A DNA stretch of 64,000 nucleotides, from positions 930,001-994,000 of the forward strand of contig CAWFYJ010000003.1 of the NCBI GenBank assembly GCA_963820055.1, given 5' to 3'. Positions 32,319-41,340 of the stretch are shown piece by piece; the stretch's first letter is position 1; the number at the start of each line of letters is the position of its first letter. The position numbers and the translations under genes were made by a program. Under the pieces are notes generated by a model that had not been told where the DNA came from, did no database searches, and worked only from the letters and a program-made list of their open reading frames with translations. The DNA is from RHKX01 sp963820055. GTDB taxonomy: Bacteria > Actinomycetota > Thermoleophilia > Solirubrobacterales > 70-9.

Positions 32319-34404
32319 TCAGCCGGTGGGCACGGTGGTCGTCGTCGACTCGGTCGTCGTCGATTCCGTCGAGGTGGTGTCCGTGGTCGTCGACGTGGTG
32401 TCCGTCGTCGCATCCGGCGTCTCGTCGATCGTCGCCGTCGTCTCCCCGGGCTTCGAGCTCACCAGGCAGTCGGTGTTGTCGGGCGCGTCGACCTCCCCGC
32501 CGGCAGGGAACGCATTGAGGAGAGCGTTGGCGATCTTCTTGGCCCGGGCGCGGTAGCCCTGCGTCGTGAAGTGGATGCCGTCGTCGATGAACCAGTCGTC
32601 CTTGACCTCCGACGACCAGTCGTAGATCCGCATGTTCGGGTAGCGGCTGCAGGCGGCGAGCAGGGCCTTGTCCCAGGCCTGCATGTTCGAGCTGTCGTAG
32701 GGACCGCCGTCGGTGACGATCGAGCGAACGTTGACCCAGAGGACCGGGTCGCCGTCGGCCACGGTCATCATGTTGTCGATCCGCTCGTCGTAGCCGATCG
32801 TCGAGCCGGCGGCGACGTTCGCGGCCTCGTTCGTGCCGAGCGCCAGCACCCAGCATCCGTCGAAGCCCTGCTGCTTCCACGAGGTCGCCACGTCCTCGGC
32901 GTTCGGGGCGCCCTCGAAGGTCTCGTAGATCGAGCGGGCGCCGGAGACCTCGAGGTGCTGAGTCGTCGCCCCGACGCGGCCGTACTGCGCGGCGATCTGA
33001 TCCTTGCGGTCCGGCAGGTAGTCGGAGGAGACGAGGCCCTCGGAGGTCGAGTCGCCGATGTGGACGACCGCGTCGCAGGTGGTTCGGTCCTTGAGGTTCG
33101 CGGTGTCCACGGAGCTGTCGTTGAGGGTCGTGGCGACGGAGATGTTGCCGGGCGCCTCGGCCTGACTCGGCCCGGCGTTGACACCGGCGAGGCCGAGCGA
33201 GCGCCGCGAGCACGACCGCCGCCGACACCGCGATCCCGGCCCAGGCGGGACGGCTGATCGGACGCGAGCGGAACTCGCCGGCCCGCCAGCGCTTCCAGAG
33301 CCGCCCGAGCGCGCCGTGGCGGATCGGGTCCTCGACGTACTTCCAGGAGAGGGCGGCGACGAAGAACGTCGCGGCGACCTGGAGGACCGCCCGTGGCAGG
33401 TCCACCCCCTGCGAGCCCGCGGGGGTCGTGAGGATGATGATCGGGAAGTGCCAGAGGTAGATGCCGTACGAGCGCTGGCCGATCCAGCGCATCGGCCGAC
33501 AGCCGACGACCGGCCCGAGCCTCGTCGCCGGGTGCGCCATCGCGGCCACCGCGATCGCGGTGGCGAACGAGAGGATCAGGAAGCCGCCCCTGTAGAGGAA
33601 CGGCGAGAACTCGTTCGAGCGCCAGAACATCAGCGCGATCACGCCGAGGCCGATCGCGCCGGCGATGTCGATCGTGCGCCGGGCGCTCGACGTGATCCGC
33701 CCGCGGAGGTGCCGGCTCGGCCAGATCGTCGCCAGCGCGGCACCGACCATCAGCTCGAGTGCACGGGTGTCGGTCCCGTAGTAGACGCGGGACGGATCGA
33801 TGCCCGGCTTGTAGAGGACGAGCATCAGGATCGCCGACGCGAGGGCGAGGCCGAGGATCGTCAGGCCGAGCCGGGGACGCAGGCCCCCCGGGAGCCGCGC
33901 CTCGGGGATGAACTTGACCCCGAGGATCATCAGGAACGGCCAGACGATGTAGAACTGCTCCTCGACCGACAGCGACCAGAGATGGTTGAGCGGGCCGGGC
34001 GCCTCGAAGGCCGCGAAGTACGAGACGTCGTGGAAGATCAGCCACCAGTTGTTGACGTATGCCGCGGCGGACGCCGCCGCCCACCGGAAGTCGGGCGGCT
34101 GGTGAGGCCCGAAGACCGTCGCCCAGGCGACGACGACGATCAGCATCAGAAACAGCGCCGGCAGCAGGCGCCGCGCCCGCGCCAGCCAGAACGACTTCAG
34201 CCGGATGCCGCCGCGCTCGACCTGGCCGAGCAGGATGTCGGTGATCAGGTAGCCGCTGAGCGTGAAGAAGACGCCGACGCCGAGCAGGCCGCCGGGAGCC
34301 CACCCGAAGCCGAGGTGGTAGGCGATGACGCCGAGAACCGCAATCGCCCGCAACCCGTCGAGGCCGGGCATGTAGCGCTGGTTTGGCTTGATGGGTTCAG
34401 GCAT
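32319..34404 (-). CDS. Acyltransferase-3 / SGNH fusion (OafA-like), with an apparent frameshift between domains
   Basis: About 695 residues after correction. An N-terminal acyltransferase-3 domain (P-G-L-D-G-L-R-A with H20-40 region, S-L-S-V-E-E-Q-F-Y) has about ten membrane helices to residue 380; the extracytoplasmic SGNH domain follows (H-I-G-D-S-T-S-E-G, L-G-T-N-E, D-G-I-H-F) and ends in a Thr/Ser-rich tail of about 40 residues. Such proteins O-acetylate surface sugars or peptidoglycan. One extra base at about 33187-33205 separates the two halves; without it the linker reads G-L-A-G-V-N-A-G-P-S-Q-A. AGGAG is 7 nt before ATG 34404. Confidence 0.85.
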
Positions 34405-34503
34405 CGCTGACTCCTGAGCACCCGGGACCGACCCCCCTTGCCTTCACTCTCGAAGCTTCGTTGGACCCGCGGACGGAGCAAATCTCTTGGTTACGCTTAC
34501 CGG

Positions 34504-34875
34504 ATGGTAGGTCCGATCAAGGATCATCCGGCTGCCGACGGGGAGGGCGGGGGCCGGAGGTTCATCACCCGGAAGCGGGCCGTGATCGCGGCATCCGTTC
34601 TCGCGGCGGCCGCAATCGCGGGCGGCGGCGGCTATCTGGCCGGTGAGCGTTCCGGCGCGGACGTCGATGCGGCCCGCGTCGAGGGCGAGAAGATGGGCTG
34701 GACCAGGGGCACGACGATCGGCGGCGACATCTACCCGGCCGGGCTCGAGCAGGGCCGAAAGATCACCTACGCACGGACGTTCCGGGCGTCCTACCGGGAT
34801 GCCTATCTGAAGGCGTTCGCCGGGACTGACGTCGACGCTCCGAAGGCCGACGAGATCCAGGTGTCGGTGCCGTGA
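34504..34875 (+). CDS. Membrane-anchored protein of unknown function
   Basis: 123 residues: a short polar start, one membrane helix (about 20-42, A-V-I-A-A-S-V-L-A-A-A-A-I-A) and an outside domain with glycine/tyrosine-spaced helices (G-L-E-Q-G-R-K-I-T-Y, A-S-Y-R-D-A-Y). The same style recurs in the next protein. The stop overlaps the next GTG by 4 nt, so the two are coupled. TACGCT lies 6 nt before ATG 34504, compatible with a leaderless SigA-type promoter. No family recognised. Confidence 0.65.
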   Translation: MVGPIKDHPAADGEGGGRRFITRKRAVIAASVLAAAAIAGGGGYLAGERSGADVDAARVEGEKMGWTRGTTIGGDIYPAGLEQGRKITYARTFRASYRDAYLKAFAGTDVDAPKADEIQVSVP

Positions 34876-35732
34876 GCCTGAAGCGAGCGGGATTGGTCGC
34901 CGCGGCGGTCCTCGTGGTCGCCGGGGCCTTCGTGGGCGGCTACCTGATCGCGGCCGCCGACGCGCCCGAAGCCGCCGATGCCGACCAGGCCCGTACTGAA
35001 GGCGCCCGCCGGACCTACGCGGTCGCGCAACTCGGCGCCTACAGCGACGGCCTCCGTTACGGCCTCGAGCAGGGGCTCAGCGATGGGCAGTACGACGGCG
35101 AGCAGCGAGGGCGCTCCGCCGGCAACTCCGCGGTCGACTCCGTTCTGGCCGAGCGCCGCGTCCGCCAGGGGCCGCGGAACGACTCCGCGCCGAACTCGAA
35201 CACCAGCCTCGAGGGGTCCGGGGGCGTGCTCGTCGTCGGCGACAGCCTCGAGGAGCTCACCTCCCCCTACCTGAAGCAGTACCTGCCGGGGATTCCGCTG
35301 ACGATCAACGCCGTCGGCGGCTACAACAGCTTCCAGATCTTCGACCTCTTTCAGGAGAGCTTCGATCCCTCCCAGTCGGTGGTCGTCTTCGACGCCGGCA
35401 CCAACGACAACCCGAACTATCCGGAGATCCTCGCCGGCAACCTCGACAAGGTCTCCTCGATCGTCGGCGACCGCTGCCTGGTCGTCCCGACAATTCACGG
35501 TCTGATCGTCGACGGCGTCGGCAACGACGGAAAGAACCGTGTTGTCAGGTCGTTCGCGGCCCAGCACCCACTTACGCAAGTGCCGGACTGGGCCGGGGCC
35601 GTCGCCTCCCATCCGGAGCTGATGCAGGCCGACGACCTCCACCCGATTCCCGAGGGGGCCGACTACCGGGCCCAGCTGATCGCCCGCGGCGTCAAGGCCT
35701 GCCTGGCCATGGACCCGCGGTTCGTCGGCTGA
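34872..35732 (+). CDS. Membrane-anchored SGNH/GDSL-type hydrolase-like protein
   Basis: 286 residues. One N-terminal membrane helix (about 8-28), a G-L-E-Q-G-L-S-D-G-Q-Y-D-G linker, then an SGNH fold: block I V-V-G-D-S-L-E-E-L near 122, D-A-G-T-N-D-N-P near 175 and the closing D-D-L-H-P-I near 262, so the Ser, Asn, Asp and His of the active site are all represented. It lies next to the divergent acyltransferase-SGNH gene, suggesting a shared role in surface acylation or deacylation; that link is inference. Confidence 0.78.
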   Translation: MSLKRAGLVAAAVLVVAGAFVGGYLIAAADAPEAADADQARTEGARRTYAVAQLGAYSDGLRYGLEQGLSDGQYDGEQRGRSAGNSAVDSVLAERRVRQGPRNDSAPNSNTSLEGSGGVLVVGDSLEELTSPYLKQYLPGIPLTINAVGGYNSFQIFDLFQESFDPSQSVVVFDAGTNDNPNYPEILAGNLDKVSSIVGDRCLVVPTIHGLIVDGVGNDGKNRVVRSFAAQHPLTQVPDWAGAVASHPELMQADDLHPIPEGADYRAQLIARGVKACLAMDPRFVG

Positions 35733-35744
35733 GCCCGGCGTCCG

Positions 35745-36101
35745 TTACCACTCGACGATCGGCCTGACCTCGATGGCGCCGCCGAGGCGGGCTGCCGGCA
35801 CGCGGGCCGCGAGCTCGATCGCGGCGTCGAGGTCGTCGGCCTCGAACAGCATGTAGCCGCCGAGCGCCTCCTTCGTCTCCGCGAACGGACCGTCGGTGAT
35901 CAGGGTCTGCCCGTCCTCGACGCGCACGGTCGTCGCGCTCTCGGGATCCTGCAGCTGCAGGCCGGGGCTGACGCCGGGCGTCGAACTGATCGCCTGGTAG
36001 GCGGCCTTGATCGACTCCTTCTCCTCGTCGGGCAGGCGGTCCCATTCCTCCGACGGCGGCGTCGGCGTGTCGCCCTGGTGGATCAGCAGCATGTACTTCA
36101 T
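35745..36101 (-). CDS. YCII-related (DGPF-type) protein
   Basis: 118 residues: M-K-Y-M-L-L-I-H-Q-G-D, T-L-I-T-D-G-P-F-A-E-T-K-E near 64 and a C-terminal E-V-R-P-I. This small ferredoxin-like-fold family is often encoded beside ECF sigma factors or ArsR-type regulators; its biochemical role is unknown. A strong AAGGAGGA precedes ATG 36101. It is divergent from the ArsR-type gene, and a perfect inverted repeat lies between them. Confidence 0.9.
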   Translation of the reverse strand: MKYMLLIHQGDTPTPPSEEWDRLPDEEKESIKAAYQAISSTPGVSPGLQLQDPESATTVRVEDGQTLITDGPFAETKEALGGYMLFEADDLDAAIELAARVPAARLGGAIEVRPIVEW

Positions 36102-36174
36102 GTCGTTCCTCCTTCGTTCGTGATGGTCGCGCATAGAACGAACGGGACCGCGCCGATCGACAGCTCGGCCTATA

Positions 36175-36192
36175 TTCAACTTTGTGGTTGAA
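36175..36192. promoter_or_regulatory. Candidate ArsR-family operator
   Basis: TTCAAC-N6-GTTGAA, a perfect 6+6 inverted repeat that covers the inferred TTG start of the ArsR-type gene and lies 73 nt from the divergent YCII gene. Confidence 0.6.
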
Positions 36193-36571
36193 CGATTTAC
36201 CGACACCAGGAACCGAGCCCGAGCTCGTCGAGGCCGAGCCCGCCGCCGTGGACGCGATCTTCGCCGCGCTCTCCCACCACGCCCGTCGGCGGATGATCGG
36301 TCGCCTCGCCGGGGGCGAGCTGACGGTCGGCGAGCTGGCCGCGCCGCTGCCGATGTCGTTCGAGGCCGCCTCCAAGCACGTCCGCGTCCTCGAGCGAGCC
36401 GGGCTCGTCCGCCGTTCGATCGAAGGCCGCCGTCACGTCTGCAGGCTCGAGCCGGGGCCGCTCGCATCGGCGGCCGCCTGGCTCGGCTTCTACGAGCGTC
36501 ACTGGCGTCCCGGCCTGGGGTCGCTCGGGGACCTGCTCGTCCCGGTCACGGGCGAAGGCGACGGCGGCTAG
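36182..36571 (+). CDS. ArsR-family winged-helix transcription regulator
   Basis: 129 residues. The helix-turn-helix covers about 45-90 (L-S-H-H-A-R-R-R-M-I, L-T-V-G-E-L-A, S-F-E-A-A-S-K-H-V-R-V-L-E-R-A-G-L), then a wing with R-R-H-V-C-R-L. No CxC metal site, so it is of the SdpR/PadR-like subgroup that often pairs with START-like or YCII proteins. TTG 36182 is the furthest start; GTG at 36248 is possible and would place the operator clear of the coding region. The 3' end overlaps trmO by 4 nt. Confidence 0.82.
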   Translation: MWLNDLPTPGTEPELVEAEPAAVDAIFAALSHHARRRMIGRLAGGELTVGELAAPLPMSFEAASKHVRVLERAGLVRRSIEGRRHVCRLEPGPLASAAAWLGFYERHWRPGLGSLGDLLVPVTGEGDGG

Positions 36572-36987
36572 CGCTCGCCGGAGTCGGCGCTGAGGATCGG
36601 CTTGACGTCGAGGACCGGCGTCCCGTCGACCGCCTCGAGGTCGCGGACCGTGACGACGGCGCCGTCGATCGCGACGATCTCGACGCGGTGCAGGCCGATC
36701 GGGTTCGGCCGGTCGGGCGAGCGGGTCGCGAAGACTCCAACGGCCTCGCGCTCGAGGTCGCCGCGAGGGTGGACGCGGAGGACGTCGCGGCGGCCGCGAT
36801 CGAGCCAGGTGAGCACGAGCACCGCGTCGCCGGGACTGATGCCGTCGAGCCCGTCGACGAATCCGCCGGCGAGGACGATCTCCGCCTCCGGCGCTCCCTC
36901 GTCGCCCTGCTTCGGCGCCGTCCGCAGGTCGGTGAGCGGCGACCGGACGTGGCCGATCGCGACTGGCTGGATCTCGGTCTCCCTCAT
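36568..36987 (-). CDS. trmO: tRNA (N6-threonylcarbamoyladenosine37) methyltransferase TrmO-like
   Basis: 139 residues with the TrmO/UPF0066 pattern: I-Q-P-V-A-I-G-H-V-R-S-P near the start, A-P-K-Q-G-D-E-G, V-L-T-W-L near 62 and the diagnostic A-T-R-S-P-D-R-P-N-P-I-G-L near 90. TrmO uses SAM to methylate t6A37 in threonine tRNAs. This shorter version is the archaeal/actinobacterial form lacking the C-terminal extension of E. coli TrmO. Confidence 0.88.
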   Translation of the reverse strand: MRETEIQPVAIGHVRSPLTDLRTAPKQGDEGAPEAEIVLAGGFVDGLDGISPGDAVLVLTWLDRGRRDVLRVHPRGDLEREAVGVFATRSPDRPNPIGLHRVEIVAIDGAVVTVRDLEAVDGTPVLDVKPILSADSGER

Positions 36988-36999
36988 CTCCGCCAGCAA

Positions 37000-37024
37000 G
37001 TTTGGCCGATGCTCCAGCGGGCAG
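37000..37024 (+). promoter_or_regulatory. SigB/SigF-like promoter for the gene at 37034
   Basis: GTTT, 15-nt spacer, GGGCAG; 9 nt to ATG 37034. Same -10 variant as the promoter at 10727. Confidence 0.6.
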
Positions 37025-37033
37025 CAAGCGGGC

Positions 37034-37606
37034 ATGGGACTCATCAGCAGCGACACGATCAGCAGCGCCGGACGGGCGGCCCACGACATCGGCCTGGGCG
37101 CCCTGATCGGCGGCAACCTCTTCGCCCGGGTCGGGATGCATCCCGCCGTCGCGAGGATCAGCGACCCGCGCGAGCGCGGCGAGGTGGTCAATGCGGCATG
37201 GCGGCGCTACGGCACGGTCAATTCCGTCGCACTCGCCGCGATCGTGGCCGGCTGGGCCGGCGCGCGGCTCGACGAGGCCTCCCCGGCCATGCTCTCCGAC
37301 CGCGAGCGCAAGCTTGCGCTCGGCAAGGACGTGGCCGTGGGCGCCGTCGCCGTCACCGGCGTCGCGGCGGCGATCGGCGGAGTCCGCTTCGGCGGCATGG
37401 AGGAGGACGGCTCCGTCCCCCTCGACGACGGCGATCGCACCGCACCGGAGGCGAGCGACCGCGAGCAGCGGGCGAAGCGCGCGCTGAACCTGATCGGCGG
37501 CCTTCATCTCGCCTCGGCGATCGCACTCGCCACGGTCAACGCCGGGCTCGGACAGGCGAACTTCCGTCGCCCGCCGGTCCGGCGCCTGCTCCGCCGCAAC
37601 TACTGA
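37034..37606 (+). CDS. Hypothetical membrane protein
   Basis: 190 residues with three or four weakly hydrophobic helices (for example S-V-A-L-A-A-I-V-A-G-W-A-G and V-A-V-G-A-V-A-V-T-G-V-A-A-A-I) and a basic C-terminus (R-R-P-P-V-R-R-L-L-R-R-N-Y). No catalytic motif; I do not recognise the family. The stress-type promoter 9 nt before ATG 37034 fixes the start and is the only functional clue. Confidence 0.68.
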   Translation: MGLISSDTISSAGRAAHDIGLGALIGGNLFARVGMHPAVARISDPRERGEVVNAAWRRYGTVNSVALAAIVAGWAGARLDEASPAMLSDRERKLALGKDVAVGAVAVTGVAAAIGGVRFGGMEEDGSVPLDDGDRTAPEASDREQRAKRALNLIGGLHLASAIALATVNAGLGQANFRRPPVRRLLRRNY

Positions 37607-37636
37607 GCGGGGGATCAGCCCGGCGGCGCCGGCCGA

Positions 37637-38035
37637 TCAGGCGGTGTCGATGATGACGCGCGCTGACCAAGCGCCGTCTTCGAGTTCCTTCACCTGAATC
37701 GAGCGGCAGCTGAGTTCGCGGATCCGGCTCTGCTCGATCCCGCGCTCGCCGGCGACCCGGGCGCTGAAGCTCGTTCCGGCGAGCCGCTCGCGGAACACGC
37801 GCTCGGGAATGAATCCGTCGTTCTCGGCGAGCCGGATCAGCTCGTTGATCCAGGCGACGAGGAGGCCGTCGAGGTCGGGGCCTTCCAGCGCCACCTCGTG
37901 GGTGACGGCCGTGCCGCCGGATGCGTCGGAAAGAACGTCGCTGAGCGCGAGGAGCGACTCGGTGAAGAGGCCCTGCGGATCGGCGTCCTCGATGTCGAGC
38001 TCGATCGAAGAGGCGTGCTCAACCGTGTTGTACAT
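37637..38035 (-). CDS. Archease
   Basis: 132 residues of the archease fold: V-E-H-A-S-S-I-E-L-D-I near 5, Q-G-L-F-T-E-S-L-L-A-L near 22, L-L-V-A-W-I-N-E-L-I-R-L near 60 and a C-terminal K-E-L-E-D-G-A-W-S-A-R-V-I-I-D. Archease activates the RNA ligase RtcB by helping guanylylation. No rtcB lies in the window. ATG 38035 matches the usual N-terminus. Confidence 0.86.
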   Translation of the reverse strand: MYNTVEHASSIELDIEDADPQGLFTESLLALSDVLSDASGGTAVTHEVALEGPDLDGLLVAWINELIRLAENDGFIPERVFRERLAGTSFSARVAGERGIEQSRIRELSCRSIQVKELEDGAWSARVIIDTA

Positions 38036-38058
38036 CCGGGCGATCCTTTCGTCGCTGC

Positions 38059-38934
38059 CTACGAACGGATCGTAACCGGCGTCCCGAGCGGGATCCGCCG
38101 AACGAGCGCCCGGACGTCGCCGTCGGCGCTCCGGACGCACCCGTGCGAGGCGTCGAGCCCGAGCGGCTCGTCGGTCCCGTGGATGGCGATCCGGTCACCG
38201 CCCGCCCACCCCGATGGGAGGTTCGGCTGGGTCGCGCTGAGCGCAACCGCGCAACACCCGTAGGCGGGGCTGAGGCCGCCCTCGAAGAGGTCAGTGACCG
38301 AGAAGCGCCCGGTCGGGGTCTCCGAGCCGGATGCGCCGACGGTCACCGTCCAGCTGCGCAGCAGCTGCCCTCCCCGGAGCAGCCGTGCTCGGTGGTTGCT
38401 GAGGTCGACGACGATCCGGAAGTCCGTGTAGCTGGCCGTCATCACCGCCGGGTCAGCCCGGATCCAGCCGAGCTCGCCGTTCGGGCGTAGGGCGGTCGGC
38501 ACCCCTAGCCAGTTGCCGCGGACGCGCTGTACCGAGAAGACGGTCGGCGATCCGAACTGGGTCGTGTCGCCGACCCTGGCCACGACGTCGCCGCCCGGCG
38601 AGGTGCGCATTTCAGCGGACCGTCCCTCGGTGATCGTGATCATCGGCTTGCTGGCGACCGGCGTGGGAGCTGTGCCGGCGTCGCGCTCACTCGCGGGCGA
38701 CACCTCGGACTCGGGCTGCGGAGCGGCCGGATCCCGGTTGTCGCCGGGCAGCGTGACGGCGGTCGCCGCCCGGGATGGAACCGGCTGCGGCGCGGCGATC
38801 GGCACGACGACCGCCCCCGCTTCGCTCTCGTCCCCCTTGCCGATGCCCACGCTCACGATGACGATCAGCGGAAGCGCAACGAGCGCGACGGCGAGGACCA
38901 CCCAATACCCGACCTTGGAGTCGTTCCCATCCAC
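38059..38934 (-). CDS. L,D-transpeptidase (YkuD domain), membrane-anchored
   Basis: 291 residues: one membrane helix (about 9-31), a Pro/Ala-rich linker, an SH3-like region (about 97-165) and the YkuD catalytic domain with I-H-G-T-D-E-P-L-G near 246 and S-H-G-C-V-R near 262 (catalytic Cys). It forms 3-3 cross-links in peptidoglycan or attaches other components. Short intervals to archease (23 nt) and the acyltransferase upstream (14 nt) suggest co-transcription on the minus strand. Confidence 0.92.
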   Translation of the reverse strand: MDGNDSKVGYWVVLAVALVALPLIVIVSVGIGKGDESEAGAVVVPIAAPQPVPSRAATAVTLPGDNRDPAAPQPESEVSPASERDAGTAPTPVASKPMITITEGRSAEMRTSPGGDVVARVGDTTQFGSPTVFSVQRVRGNWLGVPTALRPNGELGWIRADPAVMTASYTDFRIVVDLSNHRARLLRGGQLLRSWTVTVGASGSETPTGRFSVTDLFEGGLSPAYGCCAVALSATQPNLPSGWAGGDRIAIHGTDEPLGLDASHGCVRSADGDVRALVRRIPLGTPVTIRS

Positions 38935-38948
38935 GCAGCTAAGGGTAG

Positions 38949-39851
38949 TCAGGCGTCCTCCGCGGGCCGCCGGCCCGGCAGGAACCCGGCGACCAGGCGG
39001 GACGCCTCGGCGGCCTGCTTGCGCGTCAGCCGCACGGCCTGATCGCGGATCCGAGAGGCGAGGTGGCGTCCCGGATCCTGCTCACGCTCGCCCAGCAGGT
39101 CCTCGATTCCGGCCGTGATCGAACGGGCGACGACCTGCCGCAACGCCCGCGCGCCCGCGGCGTCGTCCCAGGACGAGCCGTACGAAGCAGCGTCGATCGC
39201 AGCGCCGAGGCGGGCATAGATTCGCTGCGGGCGCGGCAGCGGCGTCGGCCCGAGCCCGCGGACCAGCGGGAACAGGAGATCCGGGTCGATGTCGATCCGC
39301 TTCGCGAGAGCCCGGGCGGGGCCGTAGATCGGATCGTCGGCGTCGGCGACGACGTCCCACATGTCGTCGACCCCGATCATCGAGAACGGCACGACCCGGT
39401 AGCCGAACTCGAGGGCGAGTCGCGCGAAGCCGATCCGCTCCCTCCAGACGAGCGGGTAGTAGTCGCCGCGGCGGCGCGCCACCTCGCGGCCGCCGCCCGG
39501 GAAGACGAGCACCGGCTCCCCGGCCGCCATCAGACGGCGGGTGTTCTCACGGGAGCCGTCGATCGTGCCGAAGCGCGACAGGAGATCGCGCCAGAGCGGC
39601 ACCCGGAAGTGCTGGCGCTCGCCCAGCGAGCGGACGAGCACGCCGGTCCGGTCGTGGATGCCGAGGACGACGAACGGGACGTCGAAAACGCCGAGCGTCG
39701 TGTGGTTGCCGACGAGCAGGTAGCGGCCGTCGGCGGGCAGGTTCTCGTAGCCGTCGATGACCGGGTCTGTCAGCACCCGCCACGGCGCCAGCAGCGCCTT
39801 TGCCGCCGCGAACCCGGCGGAGCCGGGTGGCTCGAACTCGCTGTCGCCCAT
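38949..39851 (-). CDS. Lysophospholipid acyltransferase-family protein
   Basis: 300 residues. The acyltransferase motif appears as N-H-T-T-L-G-V-F-D near residue 50 (a one-residue-longer H-x5-D), followed by E-P-V-L-V-F-P-G-G-G-R-E near 112 and V-V-P-F-S-M-I-G near 150. This subgroup is close to DGAT/MGAT-like and phospholipid-glycerol acyltransferases, so the acceptor may be a glycerolipid or a mycolate-like alcohol. Membrane-associated. ATG 39851. Confidence 0.85.
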   Translation of the reverse strand: MGDSEFEPPGSAGFAAAKALLAPWRVLTDPVIDGYENLPADGRYLLVGNHTTLGVFDVPFVVLGIHDRTGVLVRSLGERQHFRVPLWRDLLSRFGTIDGSRENTRRLMAAGEPVLVFPGGGREVARRRGDYYPLVWRERIGFARLALEFGYRVVPFSMIGVDDMWDVVADADDPIYGPARALAKRIDIDPDLLFPLVRGLGPTPLPRPQRIYARLGAAIDAASYGSSWDDAAGARALRQVVARSITAGIEDLLGEREQDPGRHLASRIRDQAVRLTRKQAAEASRLVAGFLPGRRPAEDA

Positions 39852-39892
39852 GGCCGGCGCCGGCAGGACCTACGGTCGCGAGAAAGTCCGAA

Positions 39893-40306
39893 TCAGCTGC
39901 TGAGCTTCAGCTTCGGCGACTGCCGCGAGAGGCAGGTGTTCTTCTTGCCGGAGTTGTTGCCGATCTTCGCCTGGTTGACCTCGGAGAAGTAGGTGCCGTC
40001 CTTGGGCGCTCCGCTGCCGAGCCCGATCGAGAACTTGCCCTTGTTGCTCGTGTGGTCACCGCCGAGCTTCTTCTTGTTCCCGTTCTTCTTGCGGTAGAGC
40101 ACGACCTTCCGGTCGCCGACGCAGTTGCCCTTCGAGGAATCGATCTGCCCCTTGAAAGTCGCCTTGCCGTTCTTGAACTGGTACTTGAACTTCGTGTAGA
40201 GGGTCGGGTACTCGTCCCCCCCGGCCAAGGCGGCGGTCGGCGCCAGGATCGCGGCGGTCGCGAGCAGCGCCACGGCGATCCTGCTCGCGCGGTTCATCGG
40301 GTTCAT
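39893..40306 (-). CDS. Small secreted protein, Cx3RxVxL domain
   Basis: 137 residues with a signal peptide (about 8-29, ending A-L-A). The mature part is Lys/Gly-rich and has the block C-V-G-D-R-K-V-V-L-Y-R-K-K-N-G followed by D-H-T-S-N-K-G-K-F-S. The same pattern occurs twice in the secreted protein at 43707. It looks like a small beta-sandwich domain stabilised by cysteines; function unknown. Confidence 0.7.
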   Translation of the reverse strand: MNPMNRASRIAVALLATAAILAPTAALAGGDEYPTLYTKFKYQFKNGKATFKGQIDSSKGNCVGDRKVVLYRKKNGNKKKLGGDHTSNKGKFSIGLGSGAPKDGTYFSEVNQAKIGNNSGKKNTCLSRQSPKLKLSS

Positions 40307-40387
40307 CTGGCCTCTCCTCGGCTCGACGGGACCACCCGAGTATCACCGCTGCCCCCGACGATGTCCATCGGGGAGGATGATCCGCCC

Positions 40388-41248
40388 GTGTTCCTCCGCC
40401 GCGGATCCGACGCCGTCAGCCCCACCGCCCACTACACCGGCCAGACCTGGGTCCGGAACGGGCTCTCCCACCCCGGCCTCGCAACCTGGGAGGGCAGGGT
40501 CATGTTCGACGCGCTGCGGCCGGCGATGGCGACGAGTCGCGCGCTCGGCGGCCCGACGCTCGAGGGCCTGCTGCTGGCGCGGCACCGGATCATCGACGAC
40601 CTCCTCGAGGCGGCGATCGGGCGCGGCGACGTCGGGCAGGTCGTCGAGGTCGCATGCGGGATGTCTCCGCGGGGATGGCGATTCAGCGAACGTCACGGGG
40701 ACGACCTCGTCTACGTCGAGGCCGACCTGCCGGCGATGGCGGCGCGGAAGCGCGACGCGCTCGCCCAGATGGGATCGCTCTCCGAGCACCACTCGGTTGC
40801 CGACCTCGACGTCCTCCGCGATATCGGCGCCGGCAGCCTCGACGAGCTCGTCGCCGGGCTCGACCCCGGCCGCGGTCTGGCCGTGATCACCGAAGGCCTC
40901 CTCACCTACCTCGACGACGACTCGGTGCTGTCGATCTGGCGACGCTTCGCGAAGGCCCTCGCCGGCTTCCCGAGCGGCCTCTATCTCTCCGACCTCCGCC
41001 TCGCCGGCGCCGGACGTGGTCCAGTCGAAGAGGTTTTCAACACGGCGCTCTCGGGCTTCGTCCGCGGCCGCGTCTATCCGCACTTCGAGACCGAGGATGC
41101 AGCCCGCGACGCGCTTCTCGACGCCGGGTTCGACTTCGCCGAGCTCCATCGCGGCGACCGCCACCCCGCCGCCGGCGACGTCGCCGGCGACAAGGCCGCC
41201 GCGCTGATCCACGTGATCGAAGCTCGGACCGGCATCCCCGCGGGCTAG
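40388..41248 (+). CDS. Class I SAM-dependent methyltransferase (leucine carboxyl methyltransferase-like)
   Basis: 286 residues. The family's N-terminal S-P-T-A-H-Y-T-G-Q-T-W-V-R-N-G-L-S is followed by SAM motif V-V-E-V-A-C-G-M-S-P near 75 and I-T-E-G-L-L-T-Y-L near 163, as in PPM/LCMT-type O-methyltransferases. GTG 40388 is chosen because GGGGAGG lies 11 nt upstream and because homologues begin near this point; ATG 40361 would add nine residues. Confidence 0.82.
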   Translation: MFLRRGSDAVSPTAHYTGQTWVRNGLSHPGLATWEGRVMFDALRPAMATSRALGGPTLEGLLLARHRIIDDLLEAAIGRGDVGQVVEVACGMSPRGWRFSERHGDDLVYVEADLPAMAARKRDALAQMGSLSEHHSVADLDVLRDIGAGSLDELVAGLDPGRGLAVITEGLLTYLDDDSVLSIWRRFAKALAGFPSGLYLSDLRLAGAGRGPVEEVFNTALSGFVRGRVYPHFETEDAARDALLDAGFDFAELHRGDRHPAAGDVAGDKAAALIHVIEARTGIPAG

Positions 41249-41340
41249 CTGCGGGTTAGGCGGTTCGAGACCTCGGGTCGGTGGCCGCGCCCAGCCAGGG
41301 CTGCTCTCATGGATGAGCAATCCCAGTCCGAGGAGTTCCA

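Noticed and set aside
32330..32450. GTC/GAC-rich stretch looking like a tandem repeat.
   Set aside because: It is the Thr/Ser-rich tail of the SGNH protein (A-C-S codons), not a DNA repeat array or CRISPR.
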